Made by a program: the position numbers and the translations under genes
From: Amphiura filiformis
Lineage: Eukaryota; Echinodermata; Ophiuroidea; Amphilepidida; Amphiuridae
Reading direction: 5' to 3'
DNA length: 64,000 bases
NCBI RefSeq assembly: GCF_039555335.1
Contig: NC_092635.1
Location: 67,678,058-67,742,057 of the forward strand
In this document: one piece after another, positions 43,901 through 52,662 of the stretch
How the letters are laid out: the number at the start of each line of letters is the position of its first letter
Position numbering within the stretch: the stretch's first letter is position 1
Notes under the pieces: generated by a model
Database searches by the model: none
Told to the model about the DNA's origin: nothing
Seen by the model: only the letters and a program-made list of their open reading frames with translations

Positions 43901-46310
43901 TGCAAAGTGTAAAAGCTTTAAATGATATTAAACTATATTTCAATGATGATTGTATGTGTCTGGTTTTGATTAATTCACTATGGGGATCAAGGCCAGCATT
44001 GCGTAAAATTGTTTCTATGCATCGTGACTGGTGTGTATTTGGTGATGTGGCACAAGATATGAAATCACTGTACTTCATGAAGAGTCTGCCTCTATATTTA
44101 AAAATTGTATTATCTTGAAAAGTGTAACAGGCTTGGGGTTTATCTGTCGAAGGATCATATGAATTTGGAGTTGTTGTCGTTGTTGAACCTGGTGTATTTT
44201 GTCCTGCAATTGAATCATGGTCAGTTATTGTGCTTGAGTCAGTCACATTTTTTTTAATTTTAGGAGTTTGTCTTGATGAAACTACTTTAATCATGGGTTT
44301 ACTCAGAGGTTTCATTGGTGTTGAAAAAGGTGTGTTTTGTCTTGCAATTGAATTTTGTTCATTATAATCTTTCACTGGGCTATTTGAGCTTAATCCTAGA
44401 GGATTTGGGCTTGGCACTGTTTTAATCATGGATTTATTGTGAGTTGATGCAATTTTAGAACCTGATGTATTTTGTCCTCCTATTGAATCATGGTCACTTG
44501 TTCTGCTTGAATCGGTCACATTTTCTTTGATTTTAGGAGTTTGTCTTGATGAAACTACTTTAATCATTGATCTATTCAGAGGTTTCATTGTTGTTGAAAA
44601 AGGTGTGTTTTGTCTTGCAATTGAATTTTGTTCATTATAATCTTTTACTGGGCTATTTGAGCTTAATCCTAGAGGATTTGGGCCTGGCACTGTTTTAATC
44701 ATGGATTTATTGTGAGTTGATGCAATTTTAGAACCTGGTGTATTTTGCCCTCCTATTGAATCATGGTTTGTTCTGCTTGAATCGGTCACATTTTCTTTGA
44801 TTTTAGGAGTTTGGCTTGATGAAACTACTTTAATCGTGGATCTAGGTTTCATTGTTGTTGAACTTGGCCTATTTTGTCCTCCAATCGAGTCTTGGTCACT
44901 TGCACTGATTGAATCGGCCACACTTTCTTTGATTTTAAGAGTCTGGCTTGCTGGTATAATTTTAATCATAGATTTATTTGCAGGTTTCATTGTTGTTGAA
45001 CTTGGTGTATTTCGCCCTGCAATTGAATTTCGCTCATTATCATCTTTTACTGGGCTATTTGTGGCTGCATTTTCATCTGGGTGTGGTGGTTGATAATTGC
45101 TTGATATATTTTCAAAGGCGAAAAAGGTTAATCCATGATTAGAATCCGAAACATAGTCTGATGATTTATTTTCTGATTTATAGAAATTATTAATTGATGT
45201 AGCCCCTCTAATATCATCGCTAAGGTCATCCAAAAATAAAAACTTATCATTAATTTTTACAAGTGTTGAGTAGTGACAATGTTTTGCCTGGATTGCTCCT
45301 ATCAATTTGTAATTGAAATTTCCGATGGCAATTTGATCAGAAATCAATACTCCATCTATGACTAAAGGGTTCCCACTGGCATCAGCATGTGTACTAGGTA
45401 ATTCAACTAAAAGAAATTTGGGCAACTGTACCTTAACATCTGTGACTGATAAATAACGACCAGCAGTGCAATGTAAACAAGCTTTCAAAGGAGGGGTGTT
45501 TGCATATGGGTTGTACAGGCACTGGTTGACACAAAACTCCAAATTATTAAATTGGTTCAAATCTTCCTTTTTTGGATTCAATGGGCAAAGAAATCTTTCC
45601 TCTTGCCGGTAGTTAAAACACTTTTGGCATTTATATGTAATGACTTGCTTTGTATCAAATATACCTGATATCAATTGACCATTGCTATTCAAAAGTGGAA
45701 TCAAATCACTTAAACATGCATTAATTGTTCCCTTGGGTTGAAATGATGGCACAAAATTACATATCCAATCCCAAACAATATTTCTGGCATCTCTCAGCAT
45801 CTCTTTACTTGTGCAAGTTTCTCTTTCCTGGCAAAAATCAATACATATTTGAGTGAAATTGTTGTATGGGTTCATGATACTCTGATGCGTTTTATAGAAA
45901 CCGAAATAAAACAAGTCTAAAAATGCATCTACAGCACATGTAAAGTTTCCAGAGTTGAATTTGTGTTCATTGGTCAATTTCATAACAGATTGGTTGAATG
46001 TTGGGCCAGGATTTACTTCAATATCGTTACTCTGTAAAAGATGTGCTTGACTCCAGTAAATGGCTAAACAAATTACTACTAGCTGTAATACCAACCTACC
46101 AATATGTTTTGATGGGCCATCAATGGATGGACTTGCTTGCTGCTGATTTGTTTGCAAAAGCGTCCGTTTTCTGGACCCACGATGAGAAGATAATCCAAAG
46201 CGCTGTTTTCTAGAGGCACGATGTGAAGATGATCCAATGCGCTGCTTTTTGGGCCCACGATGAGAAAATGATCCAATACGCTGTCTCCACTGTGTCACAT
46301 CTATCCCCAT
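40965..46310 (-). CDS. 2A-containing USP/transposase-like/IQ/BRCT/HMG-box multidomain protein
   Basis: One uninterrupted coding exon of about 1,781 codons ending in TAG. The ATG at 46310 is chosen because a strong minus-strand acceptor (tttatttacttgcag) lies just upstream at 46332-46333 and this is the first ATG after it, in good context (atcATGG). The frame itself stays open to 46382. In order: three 13-residue repeats (10-48), hydrophobic segment (73-89), 2A motif (96-103), ubiquitin-protease-like domain (about 117-400), Ser/Thr/Asn-rich 91-residue repeats (about 416-716), RNase H/transposase-like region (about 1050-1445), IQ motifs (1509-1550), BRCT-like domain (1565-1666) and HMG box (1726-1781). 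Inferred role: DNA-binding, possibly transposon-derived nuclear protein made as two chains by 2A skipping. No known family has, to my knowledge, this order. Composition is AT-rich, unlike the GALNT exons. Confidence 0.88.
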   Translation of the reverse strand: MGIDVTQWRQRIGSFSHRGPKKQRIGSSSHRASRKQRFGLSSHRGSRKRTLLQTNQQQASPSIDGPSKHIGRLVLQLVVICLAIYWSQAHLLQSNDIEVNPGPTFNQSVMKLTNEHKFNSGNFTCAVDAFLDLFYFGFYKTHQSIMNPYNNFTQICIDFCQERETCTSKEMLRDARNIVWDWICNFVPSFQPKGTINACLSDLIPLLNSNGQLISGIFDTKQVITYKCQKCFNYRQEERFLCPLNPKKEDLNQFNNLEFCVNQCLYNPYANTPPLKACLHCTAGRYLSVTDVKVQLPKFLLVELPSTHADASGNPLVIDGVLISDQIAIGNFNYKLIGAIQAKHCHYSTLVKINDKFLFLDDLSDDIRGATSINNFYKSENKSSDYVSDSNHGLTFFAFENISSNYQPPHPDENAATNSPVKDDNERNSIAGRNTPSSTTMKPANKSMIKIIPASQTLKIKESVADSISASDQDSIGGQNRPSSTTMKPRSTIKVVSSSQTPKIKENVTDSSRTNHDSIGGQNTPGSKIASTHNKSMIKTVPGPNPLGLSSNSPVKDYNEQNSIARQNTPFSTTMKPLNRSMIKVVSSRQTPKIKENVTDSSRTSDHDSIGGQNTSGSKIASTHNKSMIKTVPSPNPLGLSSNSPVKDYNEQNSIARQNTPFSTPMKPLSKPMIKVVSSRQTPKIKKNVTDSSTITDHDSIAGQNTPGSTTTTTPNSYDPSTDKPQACYTFQDNTIFKYRGRLFMKYSDFISCATSPNTHQSRCIETILRNAGLDPHSELIKTRHIQSSLKYSLISFKAFTLCILNPLFKKKSPDRTCAFDYLKFLEDAVLDQMPTQHKTTEVGKTKHKIHERVDQSSHCLIKQGGTISEQIQSGKIIHQRTLHTRVSEQQKELSLMTQTIHKGDKESFKMGVLYDICKNVNSKSKDKSGGWDGKIDKEDLVDILSLVPSSSNKSFLHELAYKLVSKELFINSLEIINLIDNHNASEIINKLRKKLTGFFDTERNRRKMRKKLLQQYQAVMQPKRIPSGWKIDPSQMFHILKKYLYFWNKDKTVWLKLWGDGREIGDRKATVLAMSFINNEQKLQGLDFQSTDELWPICIFYGGDDRWELESNIGRPGGKPGWVNEFLVNIQKTHKVQTYLIGDAKFMDSIEGNPGELAPQSKNGFNMYSTDPLSSKAEFDISSGTRSGLNKNSINRHNPNSLLPSIALNNKVLCIDHAAARVVSKLVELRLDSTFKLKTSVTPLTEGLAAMENSLSNFKANMVQRGIQKAAFFDTGTTEVKLNKKDAHVLLAQPNKFINAYKPLLEGVASTSVFYEIDSVIQKWLGSLSTKLTEYEIESNIWIHLDKMISILRDSDPDPTLIQGKIKDSSEPADYEWGLSDAQITDYIMATNVFHRLFIIRYSSARLTPYMMKLIDQVPMFLNSLPLSSLMRFATEQGEHLHYIHGCHFYQHTQRGGAYKTVDPHFEILLWSFRKLVHRMKEYEVSQDAEKVQSAKEFFNNIEQIWAATQLQKIVRGFIARTRYQRLKKAAYTITKNVRIFLYKHRASRLGDVLKVSKPKVLKTNDVLVTDIILFGKIPKQLTQKYGSNDEIMSKIKATGTRVFSKFPVYRFPKPHVNITMLVVCNPSECSRKKPSPLVSKAVARGWNIVSFDFLTEFLSSSSKYHSLAPFQLNSLFLQNHHVHPVTTKPKYRHSGGPGALLPYAELKRLKRKNRLVKQKKLKAKKVPKRPSGMFVQFYKENINKIKPQNLSWKQKNNKLQEIWKRMSDSDKGNYAKVQN
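40968..41135 (-). other. C-terminal HMG box
   Basis: Residues 1726-1781. KVPKRPSGMFVQFYKENINK, then SWKQKNNKLQEIWKRMSDSD and KGNYAKV. The KRP.g.F..F......I, W..M.D..K..Y pattern is that of HMG-box DNA-binding domains. The box ends four residues before the stop, and a highly basic linker (RLKRKNRLVKQKKLKAKK) precedes it. Confidence 0.75.
41313..41618 (-). other. BRCT-like domain
   Basis: Residues about 1565-1666. The pattern is hydrophobic strand (VLVTDIILFGKIP), helix ending IKATG, strand NITMLVVCNPSECSRKKPSP, then helix and the conserved Trp region (SKAVARGWNIVSFDFLTEFL). This resembles single BRCT domains of DNA-repair proteins. It is inferred from the pattern, with no marker residues that would settle it. 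Confidence 0.5.
41661..41786 (-). other. IQ calmodulin-binding motifs
   Basis: Residues 1509-1550. AATQLQKIVRGFIARTRYQR fits IQxxxRGxxxR with Leu for Ile, and TITKNVRIFLYKHRASR gives a second, looser repeat. Such motifs bind calmodulin or EF-hand light chains. Confidence 0.6.
41976..43163 (-). other. RNase H/DDE-transposase-like region
   Basis: Residues about 1050-1445. Ordered blocks are WLKLWGDGREIGDRKATVLA (D1061), PICIFYGGDDRWELE, YLIGDAKFMDSIEG (D1144), LCIDHAAARVVSKLVE (D1217), ARLTPYMMKLIDQVPMFL and FATEQGEHLHYIHG (E1440). From memory, many invertebrate genomes carry transposon-like proteins with the same block order (GDGxx, GGDxKxL, H..LR, TPYMH..vxH.P, QGxE). I infer an RNase H-like fold with D/D/E metal ligands. 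The CxxC insertion common after the GDxK block in relatives is missing here. Confidence 0.5.
44214..44759 (-). repeat. 273 bp (91-residue) in-frame tandem repeat
   Basis: Two nearly identical units (residues about 518-608 and 609-699) start at SIGGQNT(P/S)GSK and contain SMIKTVP, LGLSSNSPVKDYNEQNSIAR and SRQTPKIK. More diverged units precede them (residues about 416-517). The DNA is repeated at a period of about 273 bp, so expansion is recent. The region is predicted to be disordered. Confidence 0.9.
45111..45962 (-). other. ubiquitin-specific-protease-like domain
   Basis: Residues about 117-400. The Cys box is SGNFTCAVDAFLDLFYFG (C125) and the His box AKHCHYSTLVKINDKFLFLD (H346 or H344), followed by DD at 361-362. 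A CxxC pair at 228/231 and another at 278/281 fit the zinc ribbon in USP fingers. The usual Asn/Gln before the Cys (as in GNTCYMN) is Phe-Thr, so activity is likely but not certain. Confidence 0.7.
46002..46025 (-). other. 2A-like ribosome-skipping motif DIEVNPGP
   Basis: Residues 96-103 match the D(V/I)ExNPG|P consensus that makes ribosomes skip a peptide bond between Gly and Pro. The break would be between G102 and P103 (codon 46002-46004). A hydrophobic run (LVLQLVVICLAIYWSQA, residues 73-89) sits just upstream, the layout reported for echinoderm 2A sequences that double as signal sequences. All core residues are present. Confidence 0.85.
46167..46283 (-). repeat. three 13-residue (39 bp) tandem repeats at the N-terminus
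   Basis: Residues 10-22, 23-35 and 36-48 read QRIGSFSHRGPKK, QRIGSSSHRASRK and QRFGLSSHRGSRK. They are basic and Ser/His-rich and lie entirely before the 2A site. Confidence 0.9.
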
Positions 46311-46331
46311 GATGATCGTATGTCTTAAAGT
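46311..46331 (-). other. 5' leader of the large exon after a splice acceptor
   Basis: The minus strand reads tttatttacttgcag, then 21 bases, then ATGG. A possible donor for an upstream non-coding exon is the minus-strand aag|gtaact at 46805/46804. Both are inferred. Confidence 0.45.
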
Positions 46332-46382
46332 CTGCAAGTAAATAAAGAACAATAATTGCACAATTACATAGGCAATTGGCAT

Positions 46383-47040
46383 AATTATAATACATGTAAC
46401 TTCTATATAACTTCAAAAATTAAATATTGAGATACCAAGTGAAAAATCAATATAGGCCTATTGTTTGAAGATGCATCAATGACAAATGTATAGGCCCTAA
46501 TGTAGCCCTCAGTCATGCTATTTTAAGGCAAGATTTTTAAGAGCATAATATGCACCATGTTCTTCTCTTTTTTAAAGCTTATACCAAATGAGTCAGGGTA
46601 TCCAATTTTCACTTTATAATTATGAGGTTGTAGTTCATGATCCTTGCCTTAGAATTCTAAGTTGTGGAGGACAACCCAGCATTTTTTTCTTGGCATTAAA
46701 GCATTAACATTAAAGCATGTACATAATTGTATTGATAACAGTAAAATAAAACCTAACAGATTAGGTCTCTGTGATCATTAATAAGTCAAAACGAATGAAG
46801 TTACCTTAAAATGAAAGCAGTTGCTTGTTTGGCAGAATCAAATTCTAAGGGTATCCTGACAAAAGCATGAGATGATGCTCTGATGTAGTATTTGCTGCTG
46901 ATCAGCCAAGTTGAACCCTTTGTAGTGAACTTCTATGTGACATATACTTTCCAAATGCTCCTGTAAATAGATTAAAACAATACCAGAATTCTATCAATTT
47001 TTAACTAAATGACCTGTCTTATCTCAAAGTTTAGGCAATT
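46383..47040. other. region upstream of the 2A gene
   Basis: AT-rich, with no repeat or open coding exon recognised apart from the possible donor near 46805. I compared it with 31274-32078 for terminal inverted repeats and saw none. Confidence 0.4.
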
Positions 47041-47140
47041 TTCCAGCAAACACAAAACGTTGTCGACATCTTTCGCAAAATTGGTTATGCATGTAAAAGG
47101 TAAGAAAACATTTAAATGTTGGGTTTTATATAAAGGATAT
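47041..47140. repeat. truncated CCAGCAAACAC MITE end
   Basis: CCAGCAAACACAAAACG followed by 'gaaaacatttaaatgttgggttttatataaagg', as in the left end of the copy at 5906-6225. No matching right end is nearby. Confidence 0.72.
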
Positions 47141-47579
47141 TATATACACTCGTACCTCATTTCATATTTAAGTGCCCCCTCCATTCGGGATTATAACTGT
47201 ATGGATGTTTGTTTTCCTCCTAGATGTATAATGTTGATTCAACAACTCTTCCTATACCTTTATACAGGAGCCAAGCGTTGTTAATCCGTGATGAATCCAC
47301 ACTTTTACAGTAGCGTATACGCGAACACAAGGTTAAGCGTACGCGCTACGCGTGAGCGTGTAATGTTCGCCATGCCTGGAACCAGGAACTTATGCATAAA
47401 CACTTTCTTAATATGTTAAATTAAAGTAGCAGCTAAACATCGCTGCTTTAGTTTTATTGCTGATATCAACAGAGAAATCACCGATCTTCTTGTAAGGTTG
47501 AGTAGCAATGATAAACGGATATTCCGAATGAAAGAATCACGTGAATTAGACCATCTTTAGCTTGTTTTCGTTGTTGAAA

Positions 47580-47740
47580 GGATTCAATCATGTTTCACCG
47601 TTGTTCATCACCGATTAACAACTTCGCGTCGGCAGCGTCTGCGTGGTTTACTTCGCTCGGGCAGCTAAAGCAGCCCTCGTGAAGTAAACCACGCGGACGC
47701 ATCGTTCGGTGATGAACAATGGTGAAACATGATTGAATCC
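47580..47740. repeat. 160 bp GC-rich hairpin
   Basis: GGATTCAATCATGTTTCACC and GTTCATCACCGA at the left are mirrored by TCGGTGATGAAC and GGTGAAACATGATTGAATCC at the right. The inner arms GCGTGGTTTACTTC and GAAGTAAACCACGC close it. The loop is short, so single strands would fold tightly. Confidence 0.88.
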
Positions 47741-48547
47741 CTAATCCAAATATACACAACTTACTGTAATATAGACCAGGACTGATCTGAGGAATATCTG
47801 GACTTTAATGATGTTCGGCTTAAGGATTGAGAACGTTTTGGTCAGTTTTAGTTGAAGACTATTTGCAGGAAATATAAATGCCACATACTGGAGCTGTAAA
47901 ACAATATAGAAATAGCATCTAGTATAAATATTAATTTGTAAATTACTGTGTAATCTCAGGAAAGTTGAGAAAGCACTTTCCTGTTAATCGAAATCAATTC
48001 AACAGAACAGACCCGAGGGATCTCCCTGGTTGAAGGTGTATGGGAATGCGCCATTATTTTGGGGTTATCAATGGGTGGGTTTTCAGTTAAGATTAAGGTG
48101 CAATTTGGGCAAAATGCCTCTGAGACAAGAATTTTTGTCTCAGCTAAAAACCACCCAATTCTGGTGCTTTTTGTGAAAATTTGTATACTGAGGGGCTGTG
48201 TCATAATTATGAGCCCCCACATGTGGGTTAAATGTCCAAATGGCATGCAAAATTTGCATCCCCATTCTAAGTCTCTAAGATATTGCTTGCACCCCCTCCC
48301 CCCGCCTTCCAAAATACTACTCCTTCCTATTTACACATGCCAAATCCCCCAGCTCATAATAATTCACAGCCCGTGATAGGTGTGCAAAAACAGCAAAAAT
48401 TTCAGTACCCTATCGAAAGTCTACAGCGATCGATGGTATTATGCCAGCACTGTAGCACGTAAAGCCTGCCATTATCTTCGCGCTTACTTCAAATTAATAC
48501 ATATAGTTGCAACTTTTAAATTTTGGAAACACTGCTGTATTGTTAAT
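47741..48547. other. no recognised gene
   Basis: Non-coding. Overlapping open frames on both strands at about 47956-48376 have no recognisable family and no splice support. Confidence 0.4.
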
Positions 48548-50385
48548 ATTGATATAAAATTGGATCAATTAATTGAACCCATATTTATTGGTTGAGCTAT
48601 AGTCTTACAATATTGAACGAGATGTAGTCAAGTCCAATATTTTAAAACTCATAGCGACTGCGAGACCAATAAATATTGGGCGTAAATCATCCAATTTTAT
48701 CATTATTATGTACGTGTTGGATCATTGGAGCCAATATTTTCACACACTTGGATTCATCAAAAAATAAAGAACAAAATTGGACCTTTTGTGCAGACTTGAT
48801 ATTAGGGCTCAATGCAACAATATGGTAACTCCATTTTAAACAAATATGAGATTTTGGTATGAAAATGATGCAACAATTAACATCTTATCTTCATCATGGT
48901 GTATTCACACACTACATAATTGAAATATCAGTCCCTTGCTGTACTAATTACTGAATGTGTCAGAACCAAAATATTGTATCTCCATGAGCACAATCAAACT
49001 TTGTATGGGCTCTGCAGCGGGCTTGGCACCATACTCATGCAATGAAGTTATGATTATGTAGCTTCCTCAAAATGACAATTTTGGAGTTTACCATAAATAT
49101 TGTTGCACTGAGCCCTTCAAATTATTATGTTGTTTGTAGTACTTTGTTTGATTATTGATTATTTTGGTTAAACATGCACTACATTGCTATGTTACTATTT
49201 TTATGTATTCATTGTATCAATGACAATTTGTAGCTGAATGTTGTTCTTGGATTATATTAATTTTATTTTATTGTACTACTTAAATCTATTGATATTCCAT
49301 TATACCAATGATTCTTTATTTACTATTATTATTTCACATGTATCCTATTATGTTGTTGAACTGTACAAACCACATTATGTTACTAGCTGTTACCTGATGA
49401 TTGATAAAATAAAATTTGAACAAATGAATGAATTACTTGCGCGCTTCGCACGCATTTGAACAATATACACTTTTTCTGTCGCCAAAAGGTGGTGGATTCA
49501 CTTACTTCAACAACATTTTCTCACCCATCCCATCCCCCAATGTCAATGGCAAAGTACTATATGTATAAATGTATTAGTGTCTGTAACATCAAATAACCAT
49601 GATTATAATTTCACAATTAATTGACCATAACCTGTTCTTTACTACCTGGTAAATTTACATAGCTGTATGCTAAGATGTGTATACATTTGCTTATGATGAA
49701 CATTTTTAATAGGTGCTGTTGACCAAGATTTTTCAGGAGATTTTTATAATATTGTAGACAAAAGCCAGCCCTTGGCATAACAATAGGGCTTTGCCGTGAA
49801 TATTTTAAGTTCAGTAATTATATATTAGATTAAAAGAAATAAAACAGTTGACCTCTACATGCTTTATGTGTGTCAATTAATTTTTGTCTGGGTGATAGCC
49901 TAATTGCGAAATAAAAAGGACTAATGGATTCATGCAATATGGAATACGTATTAGTCGACAAAGAAAAACCCATGTTCTACGGGTGGATGGACCTTTTAAC
50001 AGGTTTAAGGTTGGTCGGTCGGGTGCTAGTTAGCAAATTAATGACTCTAAAAATCTCCAAAATCTGTAAATAAATTACACTTTTTCCACCTCCCCTCGCT
50101 TCGCTTGCATCTTCTGTACAAATAAATCTACTTGCTGATTTCACATCATAGAGTAGTTTCCATCAAATTCAATCCACTTTGGGCCATTATTATGTTTTGA
50201 TGAGTACAAGTGTGTAAAGATATTGGATCCAAAACATAATGATAGATTGGATGCTTTTACGCCCAATATTTATTGGTCTTGCTATGAGTTTTAAAATATT
50301 GGACTTGACTACGTCTCGTCCAATAGTTTAAAACTCATAGCTCGACCAATAAATATGGGCTCAATTGATCCAATTTTATATCAAA
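48548..50385. mobile_element. 1.8 kb element with ~190 bp terminal inverted repeats
   Basis: At the left GATATAAAATTGGATCAATT, 'accaataaatattgggcgtaaa' and 'atccaattttatcattattatg' are mirrored at the right by 'cataatgatagattggat', 'tttacgcccaatatttattggt' and AATTGATCCAATTTTATATC. The interior has no transposase. A smaller MITE is nested at 48804-49115. Confidence 0.85.
48804..49115. repeat. nested MITE with AGGGCTCA(A/G)TGCAACAATA ends
   Basis: AGGGCTCAATGCAACAATAT and GGTAACTCC at the left are mirrored by GGAGTTTACC and ATATTGTTGCACTGAGCCCT at the right. Confidence 0.8.
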
Positions 50386-52353
50386 AAACGGCTGGTTTTA
50401 CATGCATTTAGCAAAAAAATAATAATTAAAATCTAAAAACAGAAAATAATGATTGGTCACGCCTAGCTTGGGCATGTAGATACAGTGTTTTCTTTGTAGC
50501 CACATGGTTCCTTTTATTCCTTTTTTCTCCTCTTTTTTGTTTTACCAGAGAAGATGACTGTAAATCTATTTATTTCACAAACACTGGTATACATCGAACA
50601 TTTCGAGTCAATTTTCTGATATTAATAAACAATAAAAAATGCAAGTTACTTACCAAAACAAATTAACTGTTGCAAAAACGGCAGAAGTATACTGACTTGC
50701 ATGTGTGTCCAATGATGAACTGTAGGTTGCTGGTTGAAATCAGTTGTATTTGCCGCCTCAATACGACCCCTATTGACCCTCAAGAGATTAGGTGATAGTC
50801 TTTCCCAAAGACTCATTGTTGTTCACAAATATAACCATACCTTTAGCAGACTATTTGTGACTTGGAAACAGGTTACTTTTGCTGTTTTGAAAGTGGTACA
50901 AATGTATATTCCATCTACTACATGTACATGTATGTCACTTTGAACATTTATGTCACTTTCACTTCAACTTAAAAGTGTTCTCAGAAAAAGTCCCAAAAAA
51001 TCTGCATATGCTACACAGTGTCAGTGTATGCAGATCAGAACTACCAAGCAACAATTTAGGGATGTAAATCGGATTTCAGGAAATTTTATTTGGATCTTCC
51101 CTGTACAAAGTCTAGGGAAATACACATTTTCAGGAAATGTTAAATCACATTCACACCACCTTTTTACGTGGTTATTAATAATAATCAATAAAGTTTAGGT
51201 CTTCTTTTTATACTTACTTTGGGGATGGCCTTATTAATCCCTTCACCATAATTATTGTAATTTTCTACATCTATATCTTCAATTTTATTTACACCATGCA
51301 ATTTAACTTTCTGACCCTCTACCCCTTAAGACCTGAAACTGGGTCTAGTTATAAAAAATTTAAAAAAGGAGAAAAACGCTGAAAAACAGTGTAAAATTAG
51401 GTAAAATGGCTCTAATTGGGCTGAAAATAAAAGAAAACAAGTAAATTTCAGGAATAAAAATAGGAAATCAGCGGAAAAGAGGAAAAGTGCATACAGGATG
51501 TTGGTACATAGCCCGGTGGTACATATTATTATTGGCAGATATACAAAATACCAATGGCACATTATAGGGCCTACATATATGTAGGCCTATGTGCTTATTT
51601 CAAAAGCAAGATTTTGTTTTGTTATGCATATAGGCCTATACTCCTGTTGGGAATAGGCTCCTACCCATTTTTTAATGTAAGAAGAATGTAACTTCTTTAC
51701 AGTTCAGGGATTCAGGTTATACTTTTGGAATGACAATAGAAATATTAAAAAACTGTCAAAATAGAAGTAAATGGATAATACATCTTGATCTTAACAACAT
51801 AATTCAGTCAAATAATTATGCAGTTTCAAATAATATTATTTCGATTACTTCTTTTAAAATAACTAGTCTATGCAAGGTACACACAAAATTTAACAAGTGA
51901 AAAGATAACCAAGGCAATGCATGTACATAATGTATGTATAGAATATCAGGGACAGTTAAACCACAGACACCAGAAAGATTGCATTCTTGTTTAGTAGAGG
52001 GCAAAAAGGTTATTCAAAATTGGTTCAACGCCATACCCCTAATGGGCCATAAATAGGTTTCACATCTTGCATAAAGGGCAAGGGTCTATCACAGTCATCG
52101 ATCTTGGTATTATGGTAATTGGCATTTGACAGGTATAGAATTCCCATGATGAGCCCTGTTAGTTTTTGTTACCTTGGTAACCATTCAGGAATCTATTTGA
52201 TATTTTCTAACATTTGTGGAAGTGTACTTGGCATGGGAAACTGTTTATCAAACTCTTAAGATTAATTAAGTAGCTAGTGCAAACTATTACATGTGAATGG
52301 CCCTCTATACAGTCATAAAAACCCTTTATCCAAAGTGAAAGCTTTGAAGCACA
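50386..52353. other. no recognised gene
   Basis: AT-rich intergenic sequence. Short open frames (for example 50734-51198 and 51326-51562) are low-complexity or lack splice support. No clear repeats were seen. Confidence 0.4.
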
Positions 52354-52618
52354 TACTGTAAAAACTCGATAGTTAGCATATGTGCTTACTATCGAGCGCT
52401 TTTGAAAACATGAAATGGTACCAAAGTCTGGACGCTTTACCAACTGAGCTAATGGGGTTGAGACACACATTTGCAGGTTTACTTGTTCGTATATAACTAT
52501 GTGTATCGATGATTTGCTCAAAATCCTTTACACTTTTGTGGATGGCACTCTTCATGTTTGCATGTTTTAAAAGCACTCGATAGTAAGCACATATGCTAAC
52601 TATCAAGTTTTTACGGTA
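52354..52618. repeat. MITE enclosing a tRNA A-box-like segment
   Basis: TACTGTAAAAACTCGATAGT and AGCATATGTGCTTACTATCG at the left are mirrored by CGATAGTAAGCACATATGCT and AACTATCAAGTTTTTACGGTA at the right. On the minus strand the interior contains TTAGCTCAGTTGGTAAAGCG (about 52434-52453), a good tRNA A box, but no B box follows. Confidence 0.82.
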
Positions 52619-52662
52619 GCTATCTGCATGAAGCACAAACATTACATGGAAAGAGATGAGAT

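Noticed and set aside
40965-46382. Polinton/Maverick-type virus-like element
   Set aside because: No DNA polymerase B, retroviral-type integrase, packaging ATPase or capsid genes are visible in the surrounding 20 kb.
30793-47800. Terminal inverted repeats bounding both unusual genes as one giant transposon
   Set aside because: Comparison by eye of the flanks (30.8-32.1 and 46.4-47.8 kb) shows no matching inverted ends. The inverted repeats found belong to separate small MITEs.
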